Source: CAZUVM01 sp964623885
Lineage (GTDB): Bacteria > Verrucomicrobiota > Verrucomicrobiia > Limisphaerales > UBA8199
NCBI GenBank assembly: GCA_964623885.1
Contig: CAZUVM010000176.1
Span: 1-58,975, forward strand
Direction: 5' to 3'
Length of the DNA stretch: 58,975 nt
Every line of letters begins with the position of its first letter. Within the stretch, counting starts at the first letter, position 1. The notes beneath the pieces were generated by a model that saw only the letters and a list, made by a program, of their open reading frames with translations, was not told the DNA's origin and searched no databases. Position numbers and translations under genes: made by a program. Below are positions 22,723 through 31,215 of this stretch, in pieces.

Positions 22723-23781
22723 TTACAATCCCAATACATCCCTCGCGTAGGCAATACTCTTTTCGACGTTGCTTTGCTCCAAACTGAGCTGGTGTTCGGG
22801 TGATAACTTGGAAACCAGCGGCAGAGGCCGCTCTTTTTCTTTTGCCAGCCGCAGCATGGGCTCGGCTTCGGTGTGTCGCCGGCCGGGAAAAGTAGCCCAA
22901 TACGCCTCGGTCCGCACCGGCACCTTGATCGCATCGCGGGTAATCACCTCGAGATTGAACGGCACGTTCGGTTTGGCTTGGCGCAAGACCTGGGCTATTT
23001 GCTTCAGCGGCAGGAAGCCTTCACCCAAGGCCACATCCATCAGCCAGAATCCTTCTTCGCATTCCTGGATCGCCTCGTCTTTGAAGTGAACGGTCAATGC
23101 CCACGGAGCCAGTGACCGAGCCGTTTCCACGGGGTCTTCGCAAAGGGCGAAATTGTTCAAAACATCCACACACAACCCTACGTACTCGCTGCTGATCCGC
23201 TTCAGGACCTCGATTTTCTCACCGCTTAAGTGATCTTTGTGATTTTCAGCAGCCAACCGCAAGCGGTGCCGGGCCGCAATCGGCTCCGCCAATTGGAGCG
23301 ACTTCAGTCCTTGAGCGCACGCCGTCTCGTACGCCACCCGCGTTTTGAATTCCTCATAGCGTCGCCCGGGCAGCATCGTCGTTCGGGCCACCTTCGCGCC
23401 GCTTTGCGTGGCGCAAACGACCTGCTTTTCAAATCGGGTCAGTTCGGTCTCGTCCTTAGGCAAGCTGACGATGGCCTCGACTCGCATGCCCAACCGCTCG
23501 GCCTGGCGGCGAAATTTTGCGCAATCATCCACTGACCGCTCACCAAAAGGAAACTGCATTCCCCCCGCTCCTACTCGATGACAGGCCTCGAGGAAACCGA
23601 GAGGTTCGTTGTAATCCAAGCTCGCACCTTTAGTCGCTTTTTGGTGAACGGCAAACGCGTAAGTAACAATCCCCATCTCCGACGGCCTCGAACTACCCGC
23701 CGTAGCACGGGAGGACAGCCAGGCGGGTGTTACCGCCGCGACCGCGGCTCGGGCGAGAAATTTCCGACGGTTAACGTGCAT
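22723..23781 (-). CDS. Tat-exported sugar phosphate isomerase/epimerase-like TIM barrel
   Basis: A 352-aa protein with a twin-arginine-type leader (NRRKFLARAAVAAV, residues 4-17). Its xylose-isomerase-like barrel contains AAENHKDHLSGEKIEVL and the metal-ligand-bearing VGLCVDVLNNF. Such proteins, with exported Gfo/Idh partners, are abundant in Verrucomicrobiota and Planctomycetota and act on sugars outside the cytoplasm. The reaction here is not known. It lies 75 nt upstream of the aldolase gene on the same strand and is probably co-transcribed. Confidence 0.82.
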   Translation of the reverse strand: MHVNRRKFLARAAVAAVTPAWLSSRATAGSSRPSEMGIVTYAFAVHQKATKGASLDYNEPLGFLEACHRVGAGGMQFPFGERSVDDCAKFRRQAERLGMRVEAIVSLPKDETELTRFEKQVVCATQSGAKVARTTMLPGRRYEEFKTRVAYETACAQGLKSLQLAEPIAARHRLRLAAENHKDHLSGEKIEVLKRISSEYVGLCVDVLNNFALCEDPVETARSLAPWALTVHFKDEAIQECEEGFWLMDVALGEGFLPLKQIAQVLRQAKPNVPFNLEVITRDAIKVPVRTEAYWATFPGRRHTEAEPMLRLAKEKERPLPLVSKLSPEHQLSLEQSNVEKSIAYARDVLGL

Positions 23782-23816
23782 ATCCGGACTAAACTTCGGC
23801 TACGCGATGGCATGAA

Positions 23817-24026
23817 TCACTCGCCGTAAAATCCGCGGGTCATCGCGGATTTCAATCGAATGATCTCTGCCGGATCGTTGGAAGCAGCGAGCCGTTCGGC
23901 CAGATCCCCCAACTCATCCGCGCTGAGCTGCCGGCGGCGAGCCAATTCGAGCACATGACGAATTACTTTAGCCTGCTCTTCGGGAGGCAAGTCGTCCATT
24001 TCTTCAATGACTTTGGCCGCCGTCAT
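23817..24026 (-). CDS. Small antitoxin-like protein
   Basis: A 69-aa acidic/basic helical protein starting MTAAKVIEEMDDLPPEEQAK. The pattern L-PPEEQ-K-VIRHVLEL resembles small antitoxins of addiction modules that carry an N-terminal helical DNA-binding or dimerisation part. I chose ATG 24026 over 24104 because the family-like sequence begins there. No toxin (PIN, RelE or HicA type) is encoded within several hundred bases on either side. It may be an orphan antitoxin or a remnant. The 165-nt gap upstream shows no gene. Confidence 0.55.
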   Translation of the reverse strand: MTAAKVIEEMDDLPPEEQAKVIRHVLELARRRQLSADELGDLAERLAASNDPAEIIRLKSAMTRGFYGE

Positions 24027-24191
24027 GGCAACAAGTTTAGTCAGCCTGGCGCAGAGTTCAAGCGCTCTACGCGGAAGATTCCGACGTGGGGTTGCCGTTA
24101 CCACAATGCCCCATCATTCCGCCACTCCACTCATTCCGGAATCCACTTATCCAACAATCCATCAATCTACCAAGCCAGGGTACCTTTAGGC

Positions 24192-25595
24192 TCACGCCAC
24201 CCTCAACGCTTTCAACTCCGCGTCCCAAGGCGCGCGATACGGTCGCGTCAGCATCTCGTTCGCTTCACGGTCGCCCACCACTTGCTCCTTATCTGCGTCC
24301 CAGACGAGCTTTCGCCCGAGACGAAGCGACAGGTTGGAAAGATGGCAGGCGGTTACCACCTGGTGGCCGCTCTCCAGGTCGGACAGCGGTTGCGCACGCG
24401 ATTTCACGCAGTCCAGGAAGTTGCGCGCGTGACGGGAGTAATCTTTGATCGCGTCGCCGCTGTCGTCCTTCACCGGCTCGGTCCAGAACTTCCCTTTTTC
24501 TTCAGGTTCCAGTTGCGGACCGCCGACGGGATGCCCTTTCACGCCGAGAATGCCGGCAACCACGTTGTTCGGATTCACCTTGGGATCGGGGCTCAACTCG
24601 AATCCGCGTCGTGAAATCGGCAGGCAGCCGTAGGTTCCGTAGAAAGTCAATCCGCCCATGCCGAGGCCGCTTTTGCCGGCGGTCGCCTCTCGGTATTGGC
24701 ATGTAACGGTGAACCCCGGATACTCCATGATCACATCCTGCGTGTCGGGAACCTCGCAGTTGTCCTTGAGAAACCAACGACCACCCAGACTGTAGACAGA
24801 TTTCGGCGCCTTCACATCAAGTATCCAGTGGACCAGGTCCAGCGCATGCTGCCCCAGATTGGTCGCCTGCCCGCCCGAATAATCCCAGAACCAGCGAAAG
24901 TGATAAATGGAACGGTTCGGGTTATAAGGCCGCTTGGGCGCCGGTCCCAGCCACATATCGTAGTCGAGGTCCGCGGGCGGCGTTCCGTCGGTAGGACTGC
25001 CAAAGCCCGGCATCACATTCCGGGAATTATTATTTGAAGCCGACACCATTTGGCCCAGGCGGCCTTGCCGGATCAGTTCACGCGCTCTCTGAAATGGCGG
25101 GCCGGAGCGATTCTGAGTCCCGACCTGGACCACGCGCTTCGTGCGTTTGGCCATCTCGAGCATCCAGCAGCCCTCGTGCACAAACAGGGTGAGCGGCTTC
25201 TCCACATATACATCCTTCCCCGCGTCGCACGCCAGCATGGTCATGAGTGCGTGCCAATGATCCGGCGTGGCCACATAGACCGCATCCACGTTTTTGTCCG
25301 CGATCAACTTGCGAAAATCGCGATACTTCGCCGGATGACTGCCTGCCATCTCTGCGCCTTGCTCGAGGCGGCCTTGATGCGCCTCACTGATGGCCGTTAC
25401 CTGCACATCCGGTTGGGCCTTGAGAGCGGCCAGGTGAAACCGGCCAATCAGGCCAAATCCAATCAAGCCCACATTAATGCGCTCGTTCGCACCAAAGACC
25501 CGGCTGGCCGACAAAGCCGTAAGCCCCAGCGTTGTGGTGGTGACAAATTGGCGACGGTTCATGCTGCGGAGAGCGGAGGTGACTTCGTTTTTCAT
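24192..25595 (-). CDS. Tat-exported Gfo/Idh/MocA-family oxidoreductase
   Basis: A 467-aa protein with a Tat leader (MNRRQFVTTTTLGLTALSAS from residue 12). A Rossmann domain follows, beginning INVGLIGFGLIGRFH; the catalytic motif is VYVEKPL, and a C-terminal GFO_IDH domain includes DYDMWLGPAPKRPYNPNRS and FRWFWDYSGGQATNLGQHALDL. Those C-terminal motifs are typical of the exported subgroup found with TIM-barrel isomerases and sulfatases. These proteins carry their NAD(P) cofactor across the membrane folded. The sugar substrate is not known. It is the promoter-proximal gene of this minus-strand group. Confidence 0.87.
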   Translation of the reverse strand: MKNEVTSALRSMNRRQFVTTTTLGLTALSASRVFGANERINVGLIGFGLIGRFHLAALKAQPDVQVTAISEAHQGRLEQGAEMAGSHPAKYRDFRKLIADKNVDAVYVATPDHWHALMTMLACDAGKDVYVEKPLTLFVHEGCWMLEMAKRTKRVVQVGTQNRSGPPFQRARELIRQGRLGQMVSASNNNSRNVMPGFGSPTDGTPPADLDYDMWLGPAPKRPYNPNRSIYHFRWFWDYSGGQATNLGQHALDLVHWILDVKAPKSVYSLGGRWFLKDNCEVPDTQDVIMEYPGFTVTCQYREATAGKSGLGMGGLTFYGTYGCLPISRRGFELSPDPKVNPNNVVAGILGVKGHPVGGPQLEPEEKGKFWTEPVKDDSGDAIKDYSRHARNFLDCVKSRAQPLSDLESGHQVVTACHLSNLSLRLGRKLVWDADKEQVVGDREANEMLTRPYRAPWDAELKALRVA

Positions 25596-25680
25596 ACATT
25601 AGCGCGATTCACGTTCGTATGTGAAGACGGTCATACGATGTCAGACCCCGCCAAATCTCGTCAAGGTTTGTCCCTCGTAC

Positions 25681-26070
25681 TCAATCAATCAGCTCTCCGG
25701 AAGCTCTCCGGCTAAGCTCGGTGAGCTCTTCTCCAAGCAACTCTGCCACCTGATGGCGCCCGGCCATCATCTCTGCCAGCCAAATCCTATAGAGACCGAC
25801 ACCTAACGCCATTCCCGCCTCCCGATTGCGCAAACTGGACTCCAAGTCACTTAATTGAGAACGAAACTGATCCTGGTCATCTGCAGGGCTTTGGCGGAAG
25901 AGTTGCATTCCGCCGAACTGGCGTAGGAAATCAAGATTGGCGAGATAAACTCCGGTGCCCACCGCGAATCGAGTTTGAGCTGGAGAGGCTTTGAGACAAC
26001 GCAGTACTTTCCGGACTTCATCCAACTCGTGTTGGGCACGGTCGCCACGATAGTGAAACAGGCGAATCAT
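25681..26070 (-). CDS. Hypothetical protein, possibly 5'-truncated
   Basis: A 129-aa helical protein with no family I recognise. Its composition looks coding: amphipathic helices, FAVGTGVYLANLDFLRQFGG in the middle and a charged C terminus. The same frame stays open and protein-like upstream to about 26193 (FLQLEHGR directly precedes the Met, and a hydrophobic stretch lies before that), but no ATG, GTG or TTG was found there. The true start may therefore have been lost. The remaining gap 26071-26422 holds only this possible extension and a short GATTAC-type repeat. Confidence 0.4.
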   Translation of the reverse strand: MIRLFHYRGDRAQHELDEVRKVLRCLKASPAQTRFAVGTGVYLANLDFLRQFGGMQLFRQSPADDQDQFRSQLSDLESSLRNREAGMALGVGLYRIWLAEMMAGRHQVAELLGEELTELSRRASGELID

Positions 26071-26383
26071 TCGCCCGTGCTCAAGTTGAAGAAACTTAAG
26101 AGCACGACATTGGTTTTCGCAGCTTCGCTGATCCAGGAAAGCGAAAACGCTAAAAGCGGAAATAGAAGAAACCCAGGAAGGCCTAAGCCTCGGTCAGACC
26201 GCGTTCCAACGGTCGCACCGTAAGCCCGTGAGTCGTAAACCCTGATTACGCTCATAGCGATACTGTTGCGCGGAACACCAAACGAAGTCAATAGCCGCGG
26301 CTCGCTTCACGGACCGACCAAGGTTACTAACACCTATGGTTTTGGAAGGCATCCGTACATGTTCGTATATGAGGCGGAGAAGA

Positions 26384-26407
26384 GATTACGATTATGATTA
26401 CGATTAA
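26384..26407. repeat. GATTAN hexanucleotide microrepeat
   Basis: Four consecutive hexamers (GATTAC, GATTAT, GATTAC, GATTAA) lie just 3' of the ABC exporter operon. The run is short and imperfect. Confidence 0.6.
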
Positions 26408-26422
26408 GAGTAAGAACAAAAA

Positions 26423-28297
26423 TCACACACTGCCCCTGACAAACTCCTGATGCAGCCGCGCGTACACCCCGCCCGCCGACACCAAAGTGGCGTGTGTTCC
26501 CCGTTCCACGATCTGCCCATTCTCCAGCACCAGCACGAGGTTCGCGTTCCGGATCGTGCTCAGCCGATGCGCCACCACAAACGACGTCCGGCCCCGCAGC
26601 AACACCTCCAGCGCCCGTTGCAGCCGCGCTTCAGTCACCGAATCGATCGCGCTGGTCGCCTCGTCCAGCACCACAATCCGCGGGTCCACCAGCAGCGCCC
26701 GCGCAAAACAAATGAGTTGCCGTTGCCCCAGCGACAGCGCCGCGCTCTTCTCGCCGACCTGCGTCTCCAGCCCCTTCGGCAGCGCCTCCAACAGGTCTAG
26801 GCAATCCAGCGCCGCCAAGGCCCTCTTCGCCTCTTCCACCGTCGCCTCCGGTCGCGCCAGCCGGATGTTCTCCAGCACCGTGCCCGCAAACAAAAAATTG
26901 TTCTGCTGCACGCTGCCCATCTGCCCGTGCAGCGACTCGCTCGTCGCCTCCGCCAAATCCCGCCCGTCCACCAGCACCCGACCGCTCGCCGGTAGGTAAA
27001 ATTTCTGCAGCAACCCCGCTATCGTCGTCTTGCCGCTCCCCGTGTGCCCCACCAGCGCCACCGTTTGACCCGGCTCCGCCACGAACGACACGTCCGTCAG
27101 CACCGGCCGCCCCGGTTCATACGCAAAATTGACCCGCTCGAATTCCACCCGGCCCCGAATCGGCGGCAATGCCGTCGCTGTCGCCCGGTCCCGCCACTCC
27201 GGTTCCGCGTCGATCATGCGAAAATACCGCTCCGCACCCGCCATCGCCGACAACGCCTGGTTGTACTGGTTACCTATCACCTGCACCGGGTCGAAGAAAA
27301 AGTTCGCCAGGAAGAAAAACATCACCAGGTCCCCCACTTCCATGTGCAGCCACCCGTGCCACCGCAGCGCCCCATACGCGCTCAGCAGAGCCGTCGCTCC
27401 CAAAAAGAGCTGGCTCTTCATTTGCAACAACGGAATGAACACCGCCGACGCTCGCGCCACCCCCACGTTGTTCTCCCCGTGCAAATTCACCAGCTTCCGA
27501 AAAAACCCCGCGTTGATCTCCTGCCGCACGAACGCTTGCGTCACCCGCACCCCGCCCACCGATTCAGCCAGGGTCGAGCTCAGCCGGCTCCAGGTCTCCT
27601 GCAGCTTCCGCAACTGGTGGCTCGCCTCGCTCCGATACCGCTGGTTCACCACCCAAATCACCGGCACGAACACCAGCATCAGCGAAAACAGCTTCCAGTT
27701 GTACCACGCCATCAACCCCGCTGCGACCGTCATCTGCACGGCCTGGATCGTCACCACAAACGCCACGTCCTGCACCGCCACCCGCACGCTGTCGATGTCC
27801 GACGTCATCCGGCTGATGATCCGCCCGAACTTCGTCCGGTTGAAAAACGACATTGGCACCCCCAACAATTTCCGGAACAGCTCCAGCCGCATGTCGTGCG
27901 CCACCGCTTCCCCAAGCTCCAGCGCCAGACGCTGACGGTAATGCAGCGTCACCAGCATCGTCAGCACCAAGCCAAAATAAATCCCCGTGTGCCAGTAAAT
28001 CCCCCGCAAATCCTGGCCCGCAATCGGGCCGTTGATGGTCTGCCCGATCATCCATGCCAGCGCCGGCAATTGCAGCCCACGCGCAAACGTCAGCACGAAC
28101 AGCCAGTTCCGCCGCGCCCGGTACGGCCGCGTATAGGTGAACATCCGCTTGATCAACCGCGCGCTCAACGGCGCCCAGTCCGCTTCCCGATCCTCCATCG
28201 GCCGGAAATACGTCACGCTCTCGTAATGCTCCGCCCCCTGCCCTGCCCTTTTCTCCTGGGTTTCGCGCGCCGCTTCTCTTTCGCCGTTTTGCTTCAT
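26423..28297 (-). CDS. ABC exporter half-transporter, catalytic partner
   Basis: A 624-aa type IV ABC exporter subunit: six TM helices (about residues 60-340) then an ATPase domain. Walker A is GHTGSGKTTI near residue 420 and Walker B VVLDEATSAID keeps the catalytic Glu. The H-loop is VVAHRLSTIRNA. The signature is LSLGQ instead of LSGGQ. It overlaps the preceding half-transporter by 4 nt (ATGA). With the partner's Asp at the Glu position, these changes fit a heterodimer with one active and one degenerate ATP site. The substrate could be lipid, peptide or drug. Confidence 0.9.
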   Translation of the reverse strand: MKQNGEREAARETQEKRAGQGAEHYESVTYFRPMEDREADWAPLSARLIKRMFTYTRPYRARRNWLFVLTFARGLQLPALAWMIGQTINGPIAGQDLRGIYWHTGIYFGLVLTMLVTLHYRQRLALELGEAVAHDMRLELFRKLLGVPMSFFNRTKFGRIISRMTSDIDSVRVAVQDVAFVVTIQAVQMTVAAGLMAWYNWKLFSLMLVFVPVIWVVNQRYRSEASHQLRKLQETWSRLSSTLAESVGGVRVTQAFVRQEINAGFFRKLVNLHGENNVGVARASAVFIPLLQMKSQLFLGATALLSAYGALRWHGWLHMEVGDLVMFFFLANFFFDPVQVIGNQYNQALSAMAGAERYFRMIDAEPEWRDRATATALPPIRGRVEFERVNFAYEPGRPVLTDVSFVAEPGQTVALVGHTGSGKTTIAGLLQKFYLPASGRVLVDGRDLAEATSESLHGQMGSVQQNNFLFAGTVLENIRLARPEATVEEAKRALAALDCLDLLEALPKGLETQVGEKSAALSLGQRQLICFARALLVDPRIVVLDEATSAIDSVTEARLQRALEVLLRGRTSFVVAHRLSTIRNANLVLVLENGQIVERGTHATLVSAGGVYARLHQEFVRGSV

Positions 28298-30189
28298 ACG
28301 GCCTCCAGTTCCCCGCGCGCCGGCGGCGTCACAACCGTTTCCTCTTCGTCCGCCAAATCCATTAATTGCAACGACGCCGTGTCCCGGTACGGCCCCGGCC
28401 GATGCACCAGCTCGTCGTGCCGGCCCGAAGCGATCAGACGCCCTTTCTCCAGCACCAGGATCACGTCCGCCCGTTGCAACAGGCTCAGCCGGTTCGCCAC
28501 GACAAACGCCGTCCGGCCCGTCATCGCCTGCCGCAGCGCCGTCACGATCTCGTGTTCCGTTTTCGGGTCCACCGACGCCGTCGGGTCGTCCAGGATCAGC
28601 ACCGGCGGCTCCAGCAACAGCGCCCGCGCCAAAGCCAGCCGCTGCCGTTGCCCGCCCGACAGGTCCACACCCGATTCTCCCAGCACCGTCTCGTAACCAT
28701 GCGGCAATGCCTCGATAAATTCATGCGCCTGCGCCAGCCGCGCCGCCCGCTTGATGTCTTCCAGCGTCGCCCGCGGGTTCCCAAACGCAATGTTGGCCGC
28801 CACGGTGTTCGAAAACAAAAAACTTTCCTGGTACACAATCCCGATTTGCCGCCGGTACCCGTCCAAGTCCAGGTCCCGCAAATCTTTGCCGTCCGCCAAA
28901 ATCCGTCCCTGTTGCGGATCGTAAAAGCGCGGTATCAAACTCAACAGTGTGCTCTTGCCCGCGCCCGTCAGGCCGAATATCCCCACCACTTGCCCCGGCC
29001 GCGCCTCGAACGATACTCCATGCAGCACACCCGTCTCGGGGTAATACCCGAAGCTCACTCCCTCAAACACCAGCCGGCCCGTCAGTCGCGCCGGCACGAT
29101 CGCCCCCGCCCGGTTCTCCACCTCCGACGGCATGTCCAGCACCTCGAACACACGCCGCGCCGCGGTGAAACTTTGCTGCACCGAGTTCGCAATCGTCGTG
29201 ATGTTCGCCACCTGACCGTTGAACTGCTGCAGCAATCCCGCAAATACGACCAGACCGCTTCCCAGCGGGATCCGGCCCTGCACATACAGCCATCCGCCAT
29301 ACCCAAACAGAATCACCAGGCTGAGCTGCGACAACAATTGCGTCGCCGGTGTAAACATCGACAAATCCCGGAAGATCCTCTTCTGCTGGCCCGACACCTG
29401 GGTGTTCGCATCTTCGAAACGCCGAAGCTGATGCGGGTCCGCAGCGAACCCTTTGATCGTTTGCATCCCCCGCACGCTTTCCGTGAAAAGCTGCACCAGC
29501 TCGTCATACAATTCCCGGTTCTTCAAATACGCCGGGCGCAATCGCTTCGAATAGTAATACGTTACCCACCACAGCCCCACCGTTACCGACAGGCACGCCA
29601 GCGTCAGCGACGCCTGGATCCGCCACATGAACACGAAATACGCGGCCAGCGTCAGAACCATGTTGATCCCCTGCAGCACCACGCCGTCGACGAACAACCG
29701 CGTGTTCTGCACGTCGCCCGTCACCCGGTTGAACAGCGAACTCGAACCGTGCGCGTCGAAGAACCGGAAACTGAGCCGATGAAGCCGGTCATACAGGCGG
29801 TCGCGCAATTGCGGCACGATTTTTCCCTGCGTCAGCCGCGCCGTTACCATGTTGTACTGGTACGTCAGCACTGCCCGCAGCGCAGCCTGCAGCACAATCG
29901 CCAGCGACAGCACGCTTACCACGTGCAGGGGCGTCCAGGCCCCGGGCGGCTGCCATCCGAACGGATACGCCGGCGCCCGTTGCGCGGGGTCCAGCGCGTG
30001 ACGGATGACGTCCACCACGACGCCCAGCAATTGCAAACCGGCCAGGCCCAGCAGCAGCAGCGCCACGCTCAGCATCAACGACAACAGGCAGTCACCCCGA
30101 AAGCGCCACGCCAATCCCAGCAACCGGCGCACGAGTTCCCCCGTACCGTACCGCTGTTCCTGGACTGTTTGGCTCGCCTGATTGGACAT
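28294..30189 (-). CDS. ABC exporter half-transporter, degenerate-site partner
   Basis: A 631-aa subunit with six TM helices and an ATPase domain. Walker A is GLTGAGKSTLL and the signature DLSGGQRQRLALARAL is canonical. However, Walker B reads LILDDPTASVD, with Asp replacing the catalytic Glu, and the switch His is Asn in VVANRLSLL. Paired with the downstream subunit it should form an asymmetric heterodimer of the TM287/288 or BmrCD kind. The start is ATG 30189 (MSNQASQTVQEQRYG); an in-frame ATG at 30417 would translate group II intron domains V and VI and is rejected. Confidence 0.9.
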   Translation of the reverse strand: MSNQASQTVQEQRYGTGELVRRLLGLAWRFRGDCLLSLMLSVALLLLGLAGLQLLGVVVDVIRHALDPAQRAPAYPFGWQPPGAWTPLHVVSVLSLAIVLQAALRAVLTYQYNMVTARLTQGKIVPQLRDRLYDRLHRLSFRFFDAHGSSSLFNRVTGDVQNTRLFVDGVVLQGINMVLTLAAYFVFMWRIQASLTLACLSVTVGLWWVTYYYSKRLRPAYLKNRELYDELVQLFTESVRGMQTIKGFAADPHQLRRFEDANTQVSGQQKRIFRDLSMFTPATQLLSQLSLVILFGYGGWLYVQGRIPLGSGLVVFAGLLQQFNGQVANITTIANSVQQSFTAARRVFEVLDMPSEVENRAGAIVPARLTGRLVFEGVSFGYYPETGVLHGVSFEARPGQVVGIFGLTGAGKSTLLSLIPRFYDPQQGRILADGKDLRDLDLDGYRRQIGIVYQESFLFSNTVAANIAFGNPRATLEDIKRAARLAQAHEFIEALPHGYETVLGESGVDLSGGQRQRLALARALLLEPPVLILDDPTASVDPKTEHEIVTALRQAMTGRTAFVVANRLSLLQRADVILVLEKGRLIASGRHDELVHRPGPYRDTASLQLMDLADEEETVVTPPARGELEAV

Positions 30190-30250
30190 ACTCAGCCTGA
30201 CATTTTGGCCTACCCTCCGGCTTTGCGCTAGATGAAAAGGTCCCAGCAAG

Positions 30251-31029
30251 GTCGAGTAGAGCAGAGGCGCGGTGTGATTAGAATAATGGCTTCCGCTGTG
30301 TCTGCCCTTTCGGACTTCGTGGCAAATAGCCATCAATTCATTCATTCCGTTTCCTCTGCTCCCTCTAAAATTCCGTACGGCGGGTTTTCCCCAGTACGGC
30401 TTCAAGCGGGCTGTCAATGGTGCCCTTCACCATCTCCCGATGGCTTTAGCACCGTCACAGTGGAGATCTCGACCGTGCGCGTTTGATTCCGTAGTCCGGC
30501 TCGCGCCGGGCGGCACTCACGGCTTCTGACACCACACACCCGCCCAGTGGCCCTTGGCTCCGCCGGCGGTTATTCTGTCCGCCAGCCTCATTGCTTACTA
30601 TGGCCACATCCGAGCTTCTGCTTGTCACCGCCGGTTTCTTGGTATTATGCCTGCGGCTCTGACGACGAGCAGAAGTTCCCCAATTTACTCCGCTGGAGCT
30701 TGATTCCGTGCCGCCGTCTCTACTCCGGTGGCCCCAGGACGCTTCCCTCGAGTGCGCGTCTCTGGCTTGGCCTTCGCCCATCCTGTCGGGACTCGGCGAC
30801 CACTCTTCACCGCACACCAGACTACGTGCGGGCCTGTTTAACGAAGCGGCAACATTCGCTTAATGCTGGGGCCCGGAATCTTGCTTGCCCCGCTCTGGAC
30901 GGGACGTTTACGACCGAGCTTGCCTGCGTCCGCTCACGCGTCCCCAGGTCGGTTATCACTACATGAACGCTCGTCTCATTCATGGCCAGACTCTCACGGG
31001 CTGCTCCAGCAGCATTATGGGCTGCACAC
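30251..31029 (-). ncRNA. ORF-less group II intron
   Basis: This minus-strand element is 779 nt. It starts GTGTG at 31029, fitting the GUGYG consensus, and ends CTACTCGAC at 30251, with a likely branch-point A seven bases from the end. Domain VI closes with a perfect 9-bp stem (30353-30361 with 30259-30267). A domain V-like hairpin, CCGTAC...GTACGG with an A-rich tip and an AGC triad at its foot, lies at 30368-30404; pairing next to the triad is imperfect. EBS1 (30778-30784) complements the last seven bases of the 5' exon and EBS2 (30833-30838) complements the preceding six. There is no reverse transcriptase gene, so a maturase would have to act in trans. It sits 61 nt upstream of the ABC operon. 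Confidence 0.65.
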
Positions 31030-31030
31030 A

Positions 31031-31110
31031 GGATGAACAGGATTGAAAAGGGTGACGGAACTGGAATTGGTCGAGAGAGCAACCCGCTTAAATCTTTATC
31101 CTGTTCATCC
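31031..31110. repeat. Inverted GGATGAACAGGAT repeat at intron target
   Basis: GGATGAACAGGAT (31031-31043) and its exact reverse complement (31098-31110) face each other across 54 nt. The left copy, read on the minus strand, is the 5' exon of the group II intron. The right copy carries the same CCTGTTCATCCT target on the plus strand and is uninterrupted. The remaining gap up to 31215 holds only a pyrimidine-rich tract. Confidence 0.75.
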
Positions 31111-31215
31111 TCTCTTCATCTTTCTGCCTCCATTTTTCTGCCTTTTTTTGCAGCCCGAACACGCTTGCGACGTATCGCTTTACATGTTAACTAGAACCTG
31201 TCACCACTCAAACTT

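Noticed and set aside
26067..26291. 74-aa minus-strand frame with one hydrophobic stretch
   Set aside because: It has no ribosome binding site or family resemblance, and its last 120 nt coincide with the upstream extension of the neighbouring hypothetical frame.
27044..28696. 550-aa plus-strand open frame (and a similar 621-aa frame at 28366-30231)
   Set aside because: Both are antisense to ABC transporter genes and are His/Arg/Pro/Gln-rich, a typical shadow of GC-rich coding sequence.
30190..30417. N-terminal extension of the ABC half-transporter starting at ATG 30417
   Set aside because: These codons read through domains V and VI of the group II intron. The ABC family N terminus fits ATG 30189.
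30547..30966. Open frames of 139 aa (plus) and 120 aa (minus) between the ABC operon and the aldo/keto reductase
   Set aside because: They lie inside the intron ribozyme and show no protein family features; RNA structure explains the region better.
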